Origin: Lacihabitans sp. LS3-19
Lineage (GTDB): Bacteria > Bacteroidota > Bacteroidia > Cytophagales > Spirosomataceae
Direction of reading: 5' to 3'
DNA length: 64,000 nucleotides
NCBI RefSeq assembly: GCF_024343575.1
Contig: NZ_RJUA01000008.1
Location: 1 to 64,000, forward strand
Shown: positions 55,507 to 63,723 of the stretch, one piece after another
Layout of the letters: the number at the start of each line of letters is the position of its first letter
Position numbering within the stretch: position 1 is the stretch's first letter
The notes under the pieces: model-generated
Databases searched by the model: none
What the model saw: the letters and a program-made list of their open reading frames with translations, nothing else
Told to the model about the DNA's origin: nothing
Position numbers and translations under genes: made by a program

Positions 55507-56145
55507 TTATTTCTTTTTCTTTACACCATATTTTTTCTTCCACAAATAATACTCCGAAAATGTATATGTGGCGGAAACTTGAACTGCCCTATTGCGGAAA
55601 TCAGTTGGGGTAATTCCTTGTTTTGATGTGCTTACATTTTGTAGTCCGTGTGAGTATCTGATATTCAAACTCAAAAGCGAGAACATATCTAGCATATTTA
55701 TTCTAGTACCTACTATAATGCTTTTATCAGTAGCTACATCAGGTCCATATATGGTTAAGCCATCTTTCTTGTAACCGGTATTTAATGCCCAACTTGGCTC
55801 AAATCCTCCTTCAAAATAGATGCCTTTGAAAGGTGTAAATCCTAAAATGATAGGTGTAGAAAAATATTTGTACGAATATTTGGCAGCACTTGGGGATTTG
55901 AAAGTTGCACCTTTTGTTTGATAAATAAACTCAGGCTGTAGGCTCAATCGACCAACATTTAATCTGGTAAATATTCCTCCTTGATAACCAACTGAAAGCT
56001 TCTTGTCAAATGTTATGGTGTCCAGGGTCGAAATACCAGTTATATTTAAGCCAACTTTTGGACCAAACTCAAAAAGTCTAGGTTTAAATTGTGCAAAAGC
56101 AGTAGTACAAAACAAGGTTAGTATCAATATTCTAATGGAGTGCAT
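55507..56145 (-). CDS. PorT-like outer membrane beta-barrel protein
   Basis: A protein of 212 residues from the ATG at 56145, which gives a clean signal peptide (MHSIRILILTLFCTTAFAQ); an upstream in-frame ATG at 56196 would add 17 poorly fitting residues. The mature part is a small barrel of about eight strands (FGPKVGLNITGI, LSLQPEFIYQTKG, YFEGGFEPSWALN) like the PorT/OmpA-like 'porin family' proteins of Bacteroidota. The family includes parts of the type IX secretion system, but most members are unassigned. Confidence 0.75.
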   Translation of the reverse strand: MHSIRILILTLFCTTAFAQFKPRLFEFGPKVGLNITGISTLDTITFDKKLSVGYQGGIFTRLNVGRLSLQPEFIYQTKGATFKSPSAAKYSYKYFSTPIILGFTPFKGIYFEGGFEPSWALNTGYKKDGLTIYGPDVATDKSIIVGTRINMLDMFSLLSLNIRYSHGLQNVSTSKQGITPTDFRNRAVQVSATYTFSEYYLWKKKYGVKKKK

Positions 56146-56232
56146 TATTGGTTTTTTTATAATTGAAACGCTTTTTAATTGCAAAAAAGTCTGCAAATCT
56201 ACTAAATTTTAAGCCTTTATTTATTCTAACTA

Positions 56233-56270
56233 TAAAAAAAATCCTGCCTTTGTATTTCAAAAAGCAGGAT
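56233..56270 (-). terminator. Terminator after the sigma/anti-sigma-barrel pair
   Basis: On the minus strand ATCCTGC (56270-56264) pairs with GCAGGAT (56247-56241), with a 16-base loop, followed by a run of seven T's. It lies 18 bases after the barrel gene's stop. Confidence 0.85.
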
Positions 56271-56287
56271 AAGGTTTAAAAGGATTC

Positions 56288-57604
56288 TTATTTTTTTAAT
56301 GAAAACTTCAAAGAGGCATTCAATCCGAATCTCTTTGGAGGCACTAAATAGGATGCCTGCCTGAAAGGAAACTCGAAATATGGCGACAACTGACCTGCAA
56401 ATCGCTTGTATTGGTATTGTATACCCATTCCATAATACCAGCTATTGAATACTTTCGGTTTATATTGATTATCAAATCTTATAAATGACGAATTCCCAGC
56501 GAAATTCCTTCCCACATAACTAACTGATTCTAATACAGATAAATCCAGTTTAGTTCCCGTACTCATCATAAATGAGAGGTTGTATTTAACCGGAACATAG
56601 TATGTAAAATACAAAGGCAACTTAATGCTAGAAGTTTCAATTTTGATATTCTCTATCGTTTCAGGCTTACCACCAACATAAGGTCGATATCGCTCTTCAA
56701 ACTGCTTTCCGGTACCGCTATTAAAATCTTTTGGCAATCGATAATCAAACTGATTTTTGCCTGTTATCAACAATCCTGTATTTAGAGCAAATCTATCTCC
56801 CAAGAAAATCTCAACTGCGGGCCCCATACTTTTAAACTTGGTACCCATATAGTCTGCCGAAACCCCAAATCTAGCATTTATAGATTTTAGATTTAACTTT
56901 TTCTCTTTGCTTGGTTCAGTTGGAGCCTCAACTTTTTTCTCCGGAATTATCAATTCTTCGGCGACCAATTTTTCCTCTCCCACATCCTCCGCAGCATTCT
57001 CTTTTGCCTTGGCTAATTCTTTGGTTTCCGTTTTTTCACCCGCATCACTTATAAGCTTAGACTGGCTTGTATTAGGATCCATTTCTGGTTGTGTGTCTGA
57101 TTCAATTGCCAAATTTCTTAAATCAGCATTTTCAGACTTTGACAATCCCTTTCCATCTTTCAGTGCTTTTTCTTCTTTATTCAAATCTTTTTTAGACCCT
57201 ACACCTACTATGCCTCTACTTTCAGTACCAAAAGGTTCAACTTTAGCATATTCGTCTCCAACTTTCACATATTTGGTGACATATTGCGTAGCATATATGG
57301 TATCGTTTTTATATATGTATACGGTGTCAGTAACTGTAGTTAAAGCGGGAATATTTGAGATAGTAGAGATTTTATCATTCAGTAATTTGTTTTCTTTTTT
57401 AATAGTTTGATTATTGTATTGAGTTCCTAAAAATGCCACAGTAGCTATGCCACCAAACATCCAGCCGCCATAGTCTCTCATAAAACTGAGATACCACGGT
57501 ATCGGCATTGACCGTTTGAGTTTTTTCCACGCGGCCTCCTCATATTCGGGCCGGATAGACTCCAATTTCTTCCTTATATTATTATCAAAATTATTCTCAG
57601 ACAT
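56288..57604 (-). CDS. Membrane-anchored protein fusing an anti-sigma-like head and an outer membrane barrel domain
   Basis: A 438-residue protein. Residues 1-45 are a cytoplasmic helical head (DNNIRKKLESIRPEYEEAAWKKLK) like the N-terminus of anti-sigma factors, residues ~48-65 one membrane helix (YGGWMFGGIATVAFLG), ~66-230 a charged, Glu/Lys-rich, probably extended linker, and ~235-438 a barrel-like domain of the porin family (ARFGVSADYM, FALNTGLLITGKNQFDYRL, RFGLNASLKFSLKK). It overlaps the start of the ECF sigma gene by eight bases. The build suggests a protein spanning both membranes that senses envelope state and holds the sigma factor. Confidence 0.78.
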   Translation of the reverse strand: MSENNFDNNIRKKLESIRPEYEEAAWKKLKRSMPIPWYLSFMRDYGGWMFGGIATVAFLGTQYNNQTIKKENKLLNDKISTISNIPALTTVTDTVYIYKNDTIYATQYVTKYVKVGDEYAKVEPFGTESRGIVGVGSKKDLNKEEKALKDGKGLSKSENADLRNLAIESDTQPEMDPNTSQSKLISDAGEKTETKELAKAKENAAEDVGEEKLVAEELIIPEKKVEAPTEPSKEKKLNLKSINARFGVSADYMGTKFKSMGPAVEIFLGDRFALNTGLLITGKNQFDYRLPKDFNSGTGKQFEERYRPYVGGKPETIENIKIETSSIKLPLYFTYYVPVKYNLSFMMSTGTKLDLSVLESVSYVGRNFAGNSSFIRFDNQYKPKVFNSWYYGMGIQYQYKRFAGQLSPYFEFPFRQASYLVPPKRFGLNASLKFSLKK

Positions 57605-58175
57605 GATTATTTTGATTTATGTTTTCGTCTAAGTACATCTTTACCCATTCTTGCATTTTGTGTCGAGCTTTCACTAGGTTAGACCTCGACGTTCCTTCAT
57701 TTATATTTAACATTTCGGCTATTTCGGCATGCGAATAACCTTCTACTACGTAGAGCGAAAAGACCATCCTATAAGAAGGTGGTAATTTTTGGACCAATTC
57801 TAATATTTCTTCAGCGGACAACCTTTCTATTAAGCCATCATTGCTCTCTATTTGAGGTGCATTCTGAATATCTATTAAACTTACCTTTGGGCTGTTTTTC
57901 CTGTAATAATCTATGCAAGTCCTCACCAAAACCGTTCGAAACCAAGCCTCAAAGGACTGATTGGCATCGTATAGTTTTATTTTGGCAAAAACCTTCAGGA
58001 AACCATCGTTCACCATTTCGTCGACCTCATCGCTTGAGCCGGCGTATCGTAAACATATCTTTTTGGCCAAACCATAGTATTGCTCGAAAAGATGCTTCTG
58101 AGCTGACCCCCTGTCTGCCCGACATCCATCCAAAACACTTACTAAGTCAAAAGATTTGTTTCTTTTAAAAATCAC
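57597..58175 (-). CDS. ECF-type RNA polymerase sigma factor
   Basis: A 192-residue sigma-70 family factor with regions 2 (AYSS-free core: DEMVNDGFLKVFAKIKLYDANQSFEAWFRTVLVR) and 4 (LSAEEILELVQKLPPSYRMVFSLYV, then EGYSHAEIAEMLNINEGTSRSN helix-turn-helix). The start is GTG (58175); a TACTTTTG box lies upstream on the minus strand (58216-58209). It is translationally coupled to the membrane-anchored barrel protein, which is its likely anti-sigma partner. Its regulon is unknown. Confidence 0.9.
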   Translation of the reverse strand: MIFKRNKSFDLVSVLDGCRADRGSAQKHLFEQYYGLAKKICLRYAGSSDEVDEMVNDGFLKVFAKIKLYDANQSFEAWFRTVLVRTCIDYYRKNSPKVSLIDIQNAPQIESNDGLIERLSAEEILELVQKLPPSYRMVFSLYVVEGYSHAEIAEMLNINEGTSRSNLVKARHKMQEWVKMYLDENINQNNHV

Positions 58176-58208
58176 AAGATGTTTTTTATATAATTAAACT
58201 GGAATACG

Positions 58209-58216
58209 CAAAAGTA
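58209..58216 (-). promoter_or_regulatory. -7 box of the ECF sigma gene
   Basis: TACTTTTG on the minus strand (58216-58209), 34 bases before the GTG start, matches TAnnTTTG exactly. No TTG at the expected -33 distance, so an autoregulated ECF-type promoter is also possible. Confidence 0.4.
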
Positions 58217-58434
58217 TACGAAATTCTTTAAGTGAAACGTTGCTTCGAAAATTTAAAAAATATTTTTTTATCCTTAGGCAACGAAATTTCAACCTGTTTC
58301 CGTAAAGTATTTTGAAAGGAATATAAACCTTTATATTTTTTTTTAATCATAAATACATTCCATGGAAAAAATTTACTTGTAAGAGATTCTTACATTCTTA
58401 AATCAAATTTTTATCAATTATTATCTAAATTCTT

Positions 58435-59082
58435 ATGAAAAATTTAAAAGTTCTAGTTCTTGTTTTGTTTGGTGCAATGGTAGGTTTGACATCATGTGAC
58501 ATGTCAAATATCTCTCCAAGTACTAATGACGAATCTGCAATGGTAGATTTCTTGTTTCTTGCTACTGCTGATAGCTCAGGCACTGGTCATCAACATGGCA
58601 AAAAGAGAAATCTAACGGAAATTGACGTAAATGCATTACCCGCAAATGTCACTTCGTACATTTCGACAAATTATGTAGGATCTACAATCGAAAGAGCTGC
58701 ACAGGACGATTCAAGTAAATATGCGGTAAAAATAATCTTAGCAGACAGTACGCATAGAGGCTTGTTGTTTGATGCTTCTGGAAACTTCCTAAAAGAGTTT
58801 TCTGGCAAATGCCATGGCGGCTCACCAATAGAAATTTCGGCTTTGCCAACTGAAATCACAAGCTATATAACAACAAATTATGCTGATGCTACAATAAAAA
58901 ATGCAAGACAATCTCCTGATGGAAAATACGGCGTTTTAATAATCAATGCCGATGAAACAGTAACTTTATTAGGCTTCGACACTGACGGAAAATTTCTAAA
59001 TGTGCTAACTATGGACGGAAAAGGTGGACATAGAAAAGGTGGACCAAAGAAAGGAAAAGGGCCATTTGGCAAAGGTAAATGA
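58435..59082 (+). CDS. Lipoprotein with two PepSY-like domains and a Gly/Lys tail
   Basis: A 215-residue lipoprotein (lipobox LTSC, Cys near residue 21). Two similar repeats follow: LPANVTSYISTNYVGSTIER...GLLFDASGNFLKEF (residues ~60-125) and LPTEITSYITTNYADATIKN...LLGFDTDGKFLNVL (~125-190), the PepSY-like (DUF2874) pattern. The last ~25 residues are almost only Gly, Lys, Pro and His (GGHRKGGPKKGKGPFGKGK), a strongly basic tail. PepSY-like proteins may inhibit proteases or bind metal ions; this one is unassigned. It is divergent from the sigma gene across 259 bases and could belong to its regulon. Confidence 0.8.
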   Translation: MKNLKVLVLVLFGAMVGLTSCDMSNISPSTNDESAMVDFLFLATADSSGTGHQHGKKRNLTEIDVNALPANVTSYISTNYVGSTIERAAQDDSSKYAVKIILADSTHRGLLFDASGNFLKEFSGKCHGGSPIEISALPTEITSYITTNYADATIKNARQSPDGKYGVLIINADETVTLLGFDTDGKFLNVLTMDGKGGHRKGGPKKGKGPFGKGK

Positions 59083-59107
59083 GGTTGATTCTTTAAAACC
59101 ATTAAAT

Positions 59108-59141
59108 ACTTCCGAAGGAGTTGTCTTTCGGAAGTTTTTTT
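59108..59141 (+). terminator. Terminator of the PepSY-like lipoprotein gene
   Basis: ACTTCCGAA (59108-59116) pairs perfectly with TTCGGAAGT (59127-59135) across a 10-base loop, followed by TTTTTT. It lies 25 bases after the stop codon. Confidence 0.92.
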
Positions 59142-59290
59142 ATGAAAATGATTATAATAGAAAGTAAAAATCAAAATTCATTGTCTAGGATTAAACCAAA
59201 AAATGGTATATTTGAATTGAGTAAAAATCTTATCGCCAAAGGGAATGTAATATGCATTGACCTGGTAGAAAATTCAATTAGAATCAAACT

Positions 59291-60031
59291 TTGAAAATCC
59301 TGGAAATTAATTATTTAGCTATTTTCTCTTTTTTAGTTTTATTTTTGCAAACCAATTTTAAAAATATTGGTAAAAAACCAGAAATAAAACCAATGGAGGA
59401 ATACAAAATAAACCTTAAAAAATCAGGTGAGACGGTTTCACTAAATCCTATTTTTAAACACGCAACGAACGGTCAATCGGCCGAATTCACAACTAGTGTC
59501 AGCGTTTCGTATTCCGAAAAATACCTTAGCATAAACTTTGAGTGCCTTCAAGATGAATTTGTAAAACAAAACAATATGACCGAGCACAATGCTCCTTTGT
59601 ATAATCAAGAGGTTTTTGAGGTTTTTATTAGTCCAGGAGAAGAAGATTCTAAGCATTATTTAGAAATTGAGATAAACCCAAAAAATGCACTTTGGGTAGG
59701 AAAAATCAACAACCCGAGTCTTGGCTCTGAAACGCAAACTTTAGACAGCATGATAGAACATGCCGACGCTGGCATAAACCATTCAATTTCAGTTGCTGAA
59801 AATTCATGGAAAGGCACTTTGGACATCCCTTGGAGTTTAATTGGGAATGATAAAGATGGAAAATACCGCCTGAATTTTTACAGAATCAGAGCCAATCAAT
59901 CGCACGAAAATCCAGATTGGACCTGCAATGCCGAAACCTGCGACTTCGTTTGTTGGAGCCCAACAATGTCTGGCAACTCTCCAGCTTTTCATAGACCGAA
60001 ACAATTTGGGCATTTGATTATTGGGGAGTAG
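59291..60031 (+). CDS. Carbohydrate-binding family 9-like protein
   Basis: A 246-residue protein read from a TTG codon (59291); no ATG is near. The N-terminus has a hydrophobic segment (residues ~7-22) that could be a signal or anchor. The main part is a CBM9-like beta sandwich: SINFECLQDEF, NQEVFEVFISPGEEDSKHYLEIEINPKNALWVGKI split over two conserved segments, LDIPWSLIG, RLNFYRIRA and CWSPTMSGNSPAFHRPKQFG. CBM9-like domains bind sugars or sit in sugar-acting enzymes; none is fused here. A TATATTTG box lies at 59217-59224. Confidence 0.8.
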   Translation: MKILEINYLAIFSFLVLFLQTNFKNIGKKPEIKPMEEYKINLKKSGETVSLNPIFKHATNGQSAEFTTSVSVSYSEKYLSINFECLQDEFVKQNNMTEHNAPLYNQEVFEVFISPGEEDSKHYLEIEINPKNALWVGKINNPSLGSETQTLDSMIEHADAGINHSISVAENSWKGTLDIPWSLIGNDKDGKYRLNFYRIRANQSHENPDWTCNAETCDFVCWSPTMSGNSPAFHRPKQFGHLIIGE

Positions 60032-60033
60032 AT

Positions 60034-60123
60034 ATTGGTGGATTTGTTATTGGTGGATTTGTTATTGGTGGATCTGTTATTGGTGGATCTGTTATTTGTA
60101 TATCTGTTATTAGTATATTAGTT
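60034..60123. repeat. Six copies of a 15-bp unit
   Basis: Units of the form ATTGGTGGATTTGTT repeat six times; the last two are degraded (ATTTGTATATCTGTT, ATTAGTATATTAGTT). The array starts just after the CBM9-like gene's stop codon. Confidence 0.88.
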
Positions 60124-60194
60124 TTCCCGGCCTGAAAGGGAATTTATTTTTGTTTTTTCCAAATTGTCAATCGAATTTATGGAATTTCGAAAAT

Positions 60195-60335
60195 CTTGAA
60201 TCATAAATCCAAAATCATAAATCTAAAATCCAAAATCGTAAATCCAAAATCATAAATCCAAAATCTTTAATCCAAAATCATAAATCTAAAATCGTTAATC
60301 CAAAATCGTAAATCTAAAATCGTAAATCTAAAATC
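60195..60335. repeat. About ten copies of a 14-bp unit
   Basis: Tandem units of the form AAATCNTAAATCCA with C/T and G/A changes run up to the end of the pduO gene on the other strand. Together with the 15-bp array it fills the 307-base gap between the two genes; no gene or other signal is visible there. Confidence 0.85.
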
Positions 60336-60338
60336 CGC

Positions 60339-60890
60339 TCATTTTCTGGGCTTCCAAGCTACTTCTTCTGTATTTTGCTCTTGGGTGATTTTTCTTGAAA
60401 GCACAAAAAGATAATCTGAAAGTCGATTTAAGTATTTGATAATCAAAGGTTCTACTTCCTCTTCATGTGAAAGCCTAATTACCTGACGTTCGGCTCTTCT
60501 ACAAACTGTACGGGCAACGTGAGCTTGTGAAACCAAGGTATGCCCACCCGGAAGTACAAATGATCTTAGCGGTGGAATTTCCTCATTATATTCATCCATG
60601 GCATTTTCTAAGACCTCTATGTCGCTTTCAAAAAGCTCCGGAAGTTTGCTTTTATTGTATTCCTCCTCAGAAGCTAAAGTTGAACCAATAGTAAATAAAC
60701 GATCTTGGATTTCTTTCAAAAAACTTTTCCTTGATACATTCTCAGGAGCATCGGCAAGTACACCAATCCAAGCGTTTAGCTCGTCTACAGAACCATACGC
60801 TTCAATTTTAATATGATCTTTGGGTAATCTTGTACCACCAACCAAAGATGTGCTACCATTGTCACCTGTTTTTGTATATATTTTTGACAT
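60339..60890 (-). CDS. pduO: PduO-type cob(I)alamin adenosyltransferase
   Basis: A 183-residue ATP:cob(I)alamin adenosyltransferase of the PduO type, making adenosylcobalamin. Family signatures are KIYTKTGDNGSTSLVGG (ATP-binding N-terminus), SVDELNAWIG, FVLPGGH and CRRAERQV with the catalytic Arg, followed by YLNRLSDYLFVLSR. It supplies the cofactor for the methylmalonyl-CoA mutase encoded at 16-21 kb but is not linked to it. It stops right at a repeat array. Confidence 0.93.
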   Translation of the reverse strand: MSKIYTKTGDNGSTSLVGGTRLPKDHIKIEAYGSVDELNAWIGVLADAPENVSRKSFLKEIQDRLFTIGSTLASEEEYNKSKLPELFESDIEVLENAMDEYNEEIPPLRSFVLPGGHTLVSQAHVARTVCRRAERQVIRLSHEEEVEPLIIKYLNRLSDYLFVLSRKITQEQNTEEVAWKPRK

Positions 60891-60929
60891 TTTTTTTTCT
60901 ATTTAATAAATAAGCTGAGGCTTCTGCCC

Positions 60930-60937
60930 TACCTTTG
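60930..60937 (+). promoter_or_regulatory. -7 box of the DUF1648-like/queA operon
   Basis: TACCTTTG matches TAnnTTTG. It lies 73 bases before the ATG of the membrane protein gene; a leader of ~65 bases follows. No TTG at the -33 distance. Confidence 0.4.
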
Positions 60938-61009
60938 CGAAACATTTTAAATCAGCAAAAGTTTAACAGAAAACGATAAAGTTAAACACATTTATTCATT
61001 CGGTTCAAT

Positions 61010-61510
61010 ATGATAAATATATTTTTTAGATTTTGGAGGATAGGTTCGGTAATAATCATAAGCCTTGTCATACTTTTTTGTTATAAAAGTTTGCCTGAAA
61101 GCATAGCTGTCGGCCATAATGACCAAGGGTATCCAATTAATTTCATTGGAAAACAACAGTTTTTTTACTGGGCTGCAGGTATAGTTTTCTTTTTAAATTT
61201 TTTAATGGACTTACTTCTGAGCCAAATCATAAAAGTAGATTTCAAGAAAATAATCCCACAAAGCATGTGGGCAAACCACTCTACAGCATTGAAAGACCTT
61301 TTGCAAGGATGGTTTTCTGCCTTTTTGGCTTTGACAAATACCTATCTTATTTTCGTTGTTTTAGGTCTTAATAACATCAACTCCAACAAAAACCAAATGT
61401 TGGATTTCAATTACAATTGGTTGTTGATATTAGGTGTAGTTATACTCATGGGGCTCTTGTTTTATTTACCCTTAAGAATACTTTTCACTAACCCACCGAA
61501 AGAGGATTGA
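61010..61510 (+). CDS. DUF1648-like membrane protein
   Basis: A 166-residue inner membrane protein with about four hydrophobic segments (residues ~8-27, 47-68, 103-122, 138-158). The stretch LPESIAVGHNDQGYPINFIGK fits the small extracellular loop of DUF1648 proteins (LPxxIPxHFxxxGxPD). No function is known for these. It overlaps the queA start by one base (TGATG at 61508-61512) and is therefore translated with it. Confidence 0.65.
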   Translation: MINIFFRFWRIGSVIIISLVILFCYKSLPESIAVGHNDQGYPINFIGKQQFFYWAAGIVFFLNFLMDLLLSQIIKVDFKKIIPQSMWANHSTALKDLLQGWFSAFLALTNTYLIFVVLGLNNINSNKNQMLDFNYNWLLILGVVILMGLLFYLPLRILFTNPPKED

Positions 61511-62706
61511 TGGAAATCAAAATCTCAGATTACGTTTACGATTTACCAGAAGATCGGATAGCTAAATATCCGACAGAACCAAGAGACCGCTCAAAGCTTT
61601 TGGTATGTAATGGTGGTAGTATTTCTCACCATTCTTTTCATCAGATTCCTGAATTATTACCCAAAAATACGCATTTGGTATTGAATAATACCAAAGTGAT
61701 TCCTGCCAGAATGTTTTTCAAAAGAGACACTGGAGCTATCATTGAGGTATTTTTATTAAATCCAGTACTACCAAGTTCTGTGATTTCACAAGCAATGGAG
61801 GCTATTGAAGTTTCGGTTTGGGAATGTGTGATAGGCAATAAAAAGAAATGGAAAGATGGCGAAATTCTAACTGCTACCTTAGGAATAGAAAACAAGCAAA
61901 TTGAGCTTAAAGCTGAAATAGTAGATCGAGAAAACAATCATGTAAAACTTCAATGGACATCCGAAATAGTTTTTAGCAAATTGGTGGAAACTTTTGGAAA
62001 AATACCACTCCCTCCTTATCTAAACCGCAGCTCAGAAGATTCGGACTTAGAAGACTACCAAACAGTTTACTCTGAAAACAAAGGTGCGGTAGCAGCACCT
62101 ACAGCTGGACTACATTTTAGTGAGCAAGTGTTTGAAAACATAGCCGCAAAGGGCATCATTAAAAGTTTTTTGACGCTACATGTGGGTGCGGGAACATTTA
62201 TGCCCGTAAAAACAGAGAATGCTTTGGAACACCCAATGCACAATGAGCAAATGGTTTTCACACTGGAATTTATTAAAAAACTTGCTAAAAACCTTGAGTT
62301 CGTGGTTCCTGTCGGCACAACTTCTATGCGTTCATTAGAAAGTTTGTACTGGTTTGGCGTGAAATTAATAGAAAACCCAGCCTGCTCATTTTTCATAGAA
62401 AAACTATTCCCTTATCAAAAAAGAGAAGAAATAACAGCCGAAAAGGCATTGTTTGCTGTAATTTCACATTTAGAAAATTCTAATTTAACTGAAATCGTCG
62501 GCCATACAGAGATTATGATTTTTCCGGGGTATAAATTCCAAATATGTAAGGCATTAATCACCAATTTCCATCAGCCTTCTTCTACATTAATAATGTTGGT
62601 AGCGGCATTTATTGGAGAACAAAAATGGAAGGAGATATACCAAGCCGCAATGGAAAACGAATACCGTTTCTTAAGTTTTGGCGATTCAAGTTTATTAATT
62701 CCATAA
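61510..62706 (+). CDS. queA: tRNA preQ1(34) S-adenosylmethionine ribosyltransferase-isomerase
   Basis: A 398-residue enzyme of queuosine synthesis that transfers and isomerises the ribosyl moiety of SAM onto preQ1 in tRNA. I start at the ATG at 61510, not the TTG one codon earlier. Typical motifs are YDLPEDRIAKYP, LVLNNTKVIPAR, VAAPTAGLHFSEQ, LHVGAGTFMPV and TNFHQPSSTLIMLVAAF near the end. The protein is somewhat longer than the E. coli enzyme. No other queuosine gene is adjacent. Confidence 0.94.
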   Translation: MEIKISDYVYDLPEDRIAKYPTEPRDRSKLLVCNGGSISHHSFHQIPELLPKNTHLVLNNTKVIPARMFFKRDTGAIIEVFLLNPVLPSSVISQAMEAIEVSVWECVIGNKKKWKDGEILTATLGIENKQIELKAEIVDRENNHVKLQWTSEIVFSKLVETFGKIPLPPYLNRSSEDSDLEDYQTVYSENKGAVAAPTAGLHFSEQVFENIAAKGIIKSFLTLHVGAGTFMPVKTENALEHPMHNEQMVFTLEFIKKLAKNLEFVVPVGTTSMRSLESLYWFGVKLIENPACSFFIEKLFPYQKREEITAEKALFAVISHLENSNLTEIVGHTEIMIFPGYKFQICKALITNFHQPSSTLIMLVAAFIGEQKWKEIYQAAMENEYRFLSFGDSSLLIP

Positions 62707-62709
62707 AAT

Positions 62710-63192
62710 ATGAAACCATTATTATTGATTATTTCTAGCTTCATTTTGATTTCCTGCGGAAATGTAAAAAGAGTAGACACTGCTGAAGTAAAAGAACACA
62801 TGGCAGAGTACAAAATCAGAAAAGTTAGCAAAATTGACATATTAGAGGCAGCCAATAAATTAGGAAAATCAATCTCAGAAAAAGTAAATGGTGATTTTAA
62901 TATTGAATGTGTAGATGCCTTGACTTTAGAAAATCAAAAAGTTGAATTACTAAATTTATCATTTTTGAATGAAGAAAGTTTAAAAAACGGCAAAATCGGC
63001 GAAATTCTGGAAGCCTACAAATTCTCCAAAGAGCAAAATCAAGCCTTAGGCGAAAACCTGCAAATTGTAAATGACACTTTGTATTTTTATACATTCCCCA
63101 TCAAAAAAGAAGCCTTGGTATTCAAGAATTGTGAGAAAGATTTGGGTGTAATTTATCTCTCCAAACAACAGCTAATCAAATCCATAAAATAA
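62710..63192 (+). CDS. Hypothetical lipoprotein, 160 residues
   Basis: A lipoprotein with lipobox LISC (Cys at residue 16). The mature part is mainly helical and charged (VKEHMAEYKIRKVSKIDILEAANKL), with a single Cys in FNIECVD and another near the end (FKNCEKD). I recognise no family; the first helix could be a heme- or partner-binding region but no heme motif (CxxCH) is present. It begins 3 bases after queA, so it is in the same operon. Confidence 0.7.
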   Translation: MKPLLLIISSFILISCGNVKRVDTAEVKEHMAEYKIRKVSKIDILEAANKLGKSISEKVNGDFNIECVDALTLENQKVELLNLSFLNEESLKNGKIGEILEAYKFSKEQNQALGENLQIVNDTLYFYTFPIKKEALVFKNCEKDLGVIYLSKQQLIKSIK

Positions 63193-63229
63193 GGAAAATC
63201 CTATTTTTTATTATTTTTTGGCACATTTC

Positions 63230-63261
63230 TTGATTTTTACTTTAAAGTTCTTGTACTTTTG
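63230..63261 (+). promoter_or_regulatory. Bacteroidota-type promoter of the small secreted protein gene
   Basis: TTG (63230-63232), a 21-base spacer and TACTTTTG (63254-63261) fit the family consensus. The start of transcription would be about 7 bases on, only a few bases before the ATG at 63272. Confidence 0.72.
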
Positions 63262-63271
63262 TGCTTTCAAA

Positions 63272-63613
63272 ATGAGAAAAAATACCATCATATCGAAGAT
63301 TATTGGGCTTGTAATGCTCATCAGTGTGTTTTCAGCACACATGGCTTCGGCTACGTATGTACCTCAACAGGAGACAAAAACCACCGATTCTGAGAAAAAA
63401 GAAAAAGAAACTTCCGTTTTTCAACAAATAAGTCACGAAACGGTAGTTCCTAGTTACGATTTTTATTTTGGCGAATTCCATTTGGTATTTGTCGAAAACT
63501 GCATATTTGGTTATGAGGAAAATACGCCTCTTTCCAATCCTAATTATTCTTATCATAGCAATTCGTACTTCGAAAAGCTATTTGAACATCACATAGCGAT
63601 AAACGCTCCCTGA
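63272..63613 (+). CDS. Small secreted protein, unknown function
   Basis: A 113-residue protein read from the ATG at 63272, ten bases after a good promoter; longer readings start at a TTG inside that promoter and are rejected. Residues 1-27 are a signal peptide (LISVFSAHMASA). The mature protein is acidic to neutral with many aromatic residues (YDFYFGEFHLVF) and ends in HHIAINAP. No family is known to me. The gene precedes secD but is separated from it by a small hairpin. Confidence 0.6.
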   Translation: MRKNTIISKIIGLVMLISVFSAHMASATYVPQQETKTTDSEKKEKETSVFQQISHETVVPSYDFYFGEFHLVFVENCIFGYEENTPLSNPNYSYHSNSYFEKLFEHHIAINAP

Positions 63614-63691
63614 AATCTCCTTCTTACTGAACATTAGCTTTAAACCATAAATGGCTCAAAACCCCTTTGTGCCTATATTATTAACAAAAAA

Positions 63692-63708
63692 CCTATGCGG
63701 GGAATAGG
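63692..63708. other. Short hairpin before secD
   Basis: CCTAT (63692-63696) and ATAGG (63704-63708) flank GCGGGGA. It lies 15 bases before the secD ATG and could be part of its leader; no T-run follows, so it is not a terminator. Confidence 0.4.
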
Positions 63709-63723
63709 AAAAAATCAATTTTT

